Assembly: GCA_023665245.1 (NCBI GenBank)
Contig: JAMPEH010000139.1
Coordinates: forward strand, 1-6,367
Reading direction: 5' to 3'
Source of the DNA: Muribaculaceae bacterium
Lineage (GTDB): Bacteria; Pseudomonadota; Alphaproteobacteria; Rs-D84
DNA length: 6,367 nt
The number at the start of each line of letters is the position of its first letter. The stretch's first letter is position 1. Below are positions 6,313 to 6,367 of this stretch, piece after piece. The translations under genes and the position numbers were made by a program. Under the pieces are notes generated by a model, which ran no database searches, was not told the origin of the DNA, and was given only the letters and a program-made list of their open reading frames with translations.

Positions 6313-6329
6313 GAGAGGATGGCTTATCC
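6313..6329 (+). repeat. 17-base shared leader element, copy B
   Basis: This is identical in transcript sense to 5879-5863 in the SLH leader. Further similarity follows with a small gap: AAAAAGT, four bases, AAAT, two bases, CGGC, then AA one base later, seen at about 6344-6367 here and at about 5845-5821 of the SLH leader. It lies about 26 bases after the predicted + strand transcription start. It contains an ATG opening a 13-codon frame (6319-6360) with poorly spaced ribosome binding sites; I do not call this a gene. Confidence 0.78.
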
Positions 6330-6367
6330 TTTGCAGCACCGCAAAAAAGTTCCGAAATGACGGCGAA

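Noticed and set aside
6319..6360. A 13-codon frame (MAYPLQHRKKVPK) with an ATGA overlap at its end
   Set aside because: Its ribosome binding sites are badly spaced (0 or about 17 bases). The sequence similarity to the SLH leader fits an RNA-level element better than a leader peptide. It cannot be decided without sequence beyond the window.
5790..6367. Known riboswitch classes (c-di-GMP, glycine, T-box) in the divergent intergenic region
   Set aside because: I looked for their conserved cores in both directions and did not find them; only generic hairpins are visible.
1..6367. CRISPR array, insertion sequence, tRNA or rRNA
   Set aside because: No regularly spaced repeats, transposase-like frames, terminal inverted repeats or tRNA-like cloverleaf with the expected conserved loops were seen.

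Overview
This 6.4 kb window reads as chromosomal DNA from a GC-rich, Gram-positive-type anaerobe, most likely an Oscillospiraceae-like Clostridium relative (inference). The clues are strong AGGAGG ribosome binding sites, GC-rich hairpin plus T-tract terminators, a lysine (L-box) riboswitch, a large S-layer-homology (SLH) surface protein, and codon use so biased that TTA, CTA and TCA are absent over very long stretches.

Left part (1-2070, + strand): a nearly complete lysine riboswitch aptamer is followed by its own intrinsic terminator. Next comes an NhaC-superfamily secondary transporter of 577 residues, closed by a second terminator. An L-box in front of an NhaC-type gene is the arrangement from which the candidate lysine transporter LysW was predicted, so the gene is best read as a lysine importer switched off when lysine is plentiful. 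It carries an unusual N-terminal leader with two CxxC pairs.

Middle (2071-2610, + strand): a run of small hairpins leads into a 145-residue protein that resembles a miniature phage tail-fibre protein. No other phage gene is visible. It ends in a perfect 14-bp terminator stem that probably also serves the convergent gene on the other side.

Right part (2634-6367): a 1053-residue secreted SLH protein lies on the - strand and is probably a cell-wall-anchored S-layer or surface protein. About 570 bases upstream of it hold no convincing gene. This stretch contains a candidate - strand promoter giving a leader of about 335 nt, several hairpins, and a strong divergent + strand promoter preceded by a tandem 11-bp repeat. 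A 17-base element lies in the leader of the SLH gene and again just downstream of the + strand promoter, in the same orientation relative to each transcript. This suggests that the gene starting beyond the right edge shares a leader, and perhaps ancestry or regulation, with the SLH gene.

The genes are not obviously one pathway. The clearest functional unit is riboswitch plus transporter. The least explained parts are the SLH leader with its shared element, the orphan tail-fibre-like gene, and the CxxC-bearing N-terminus of the transporter.
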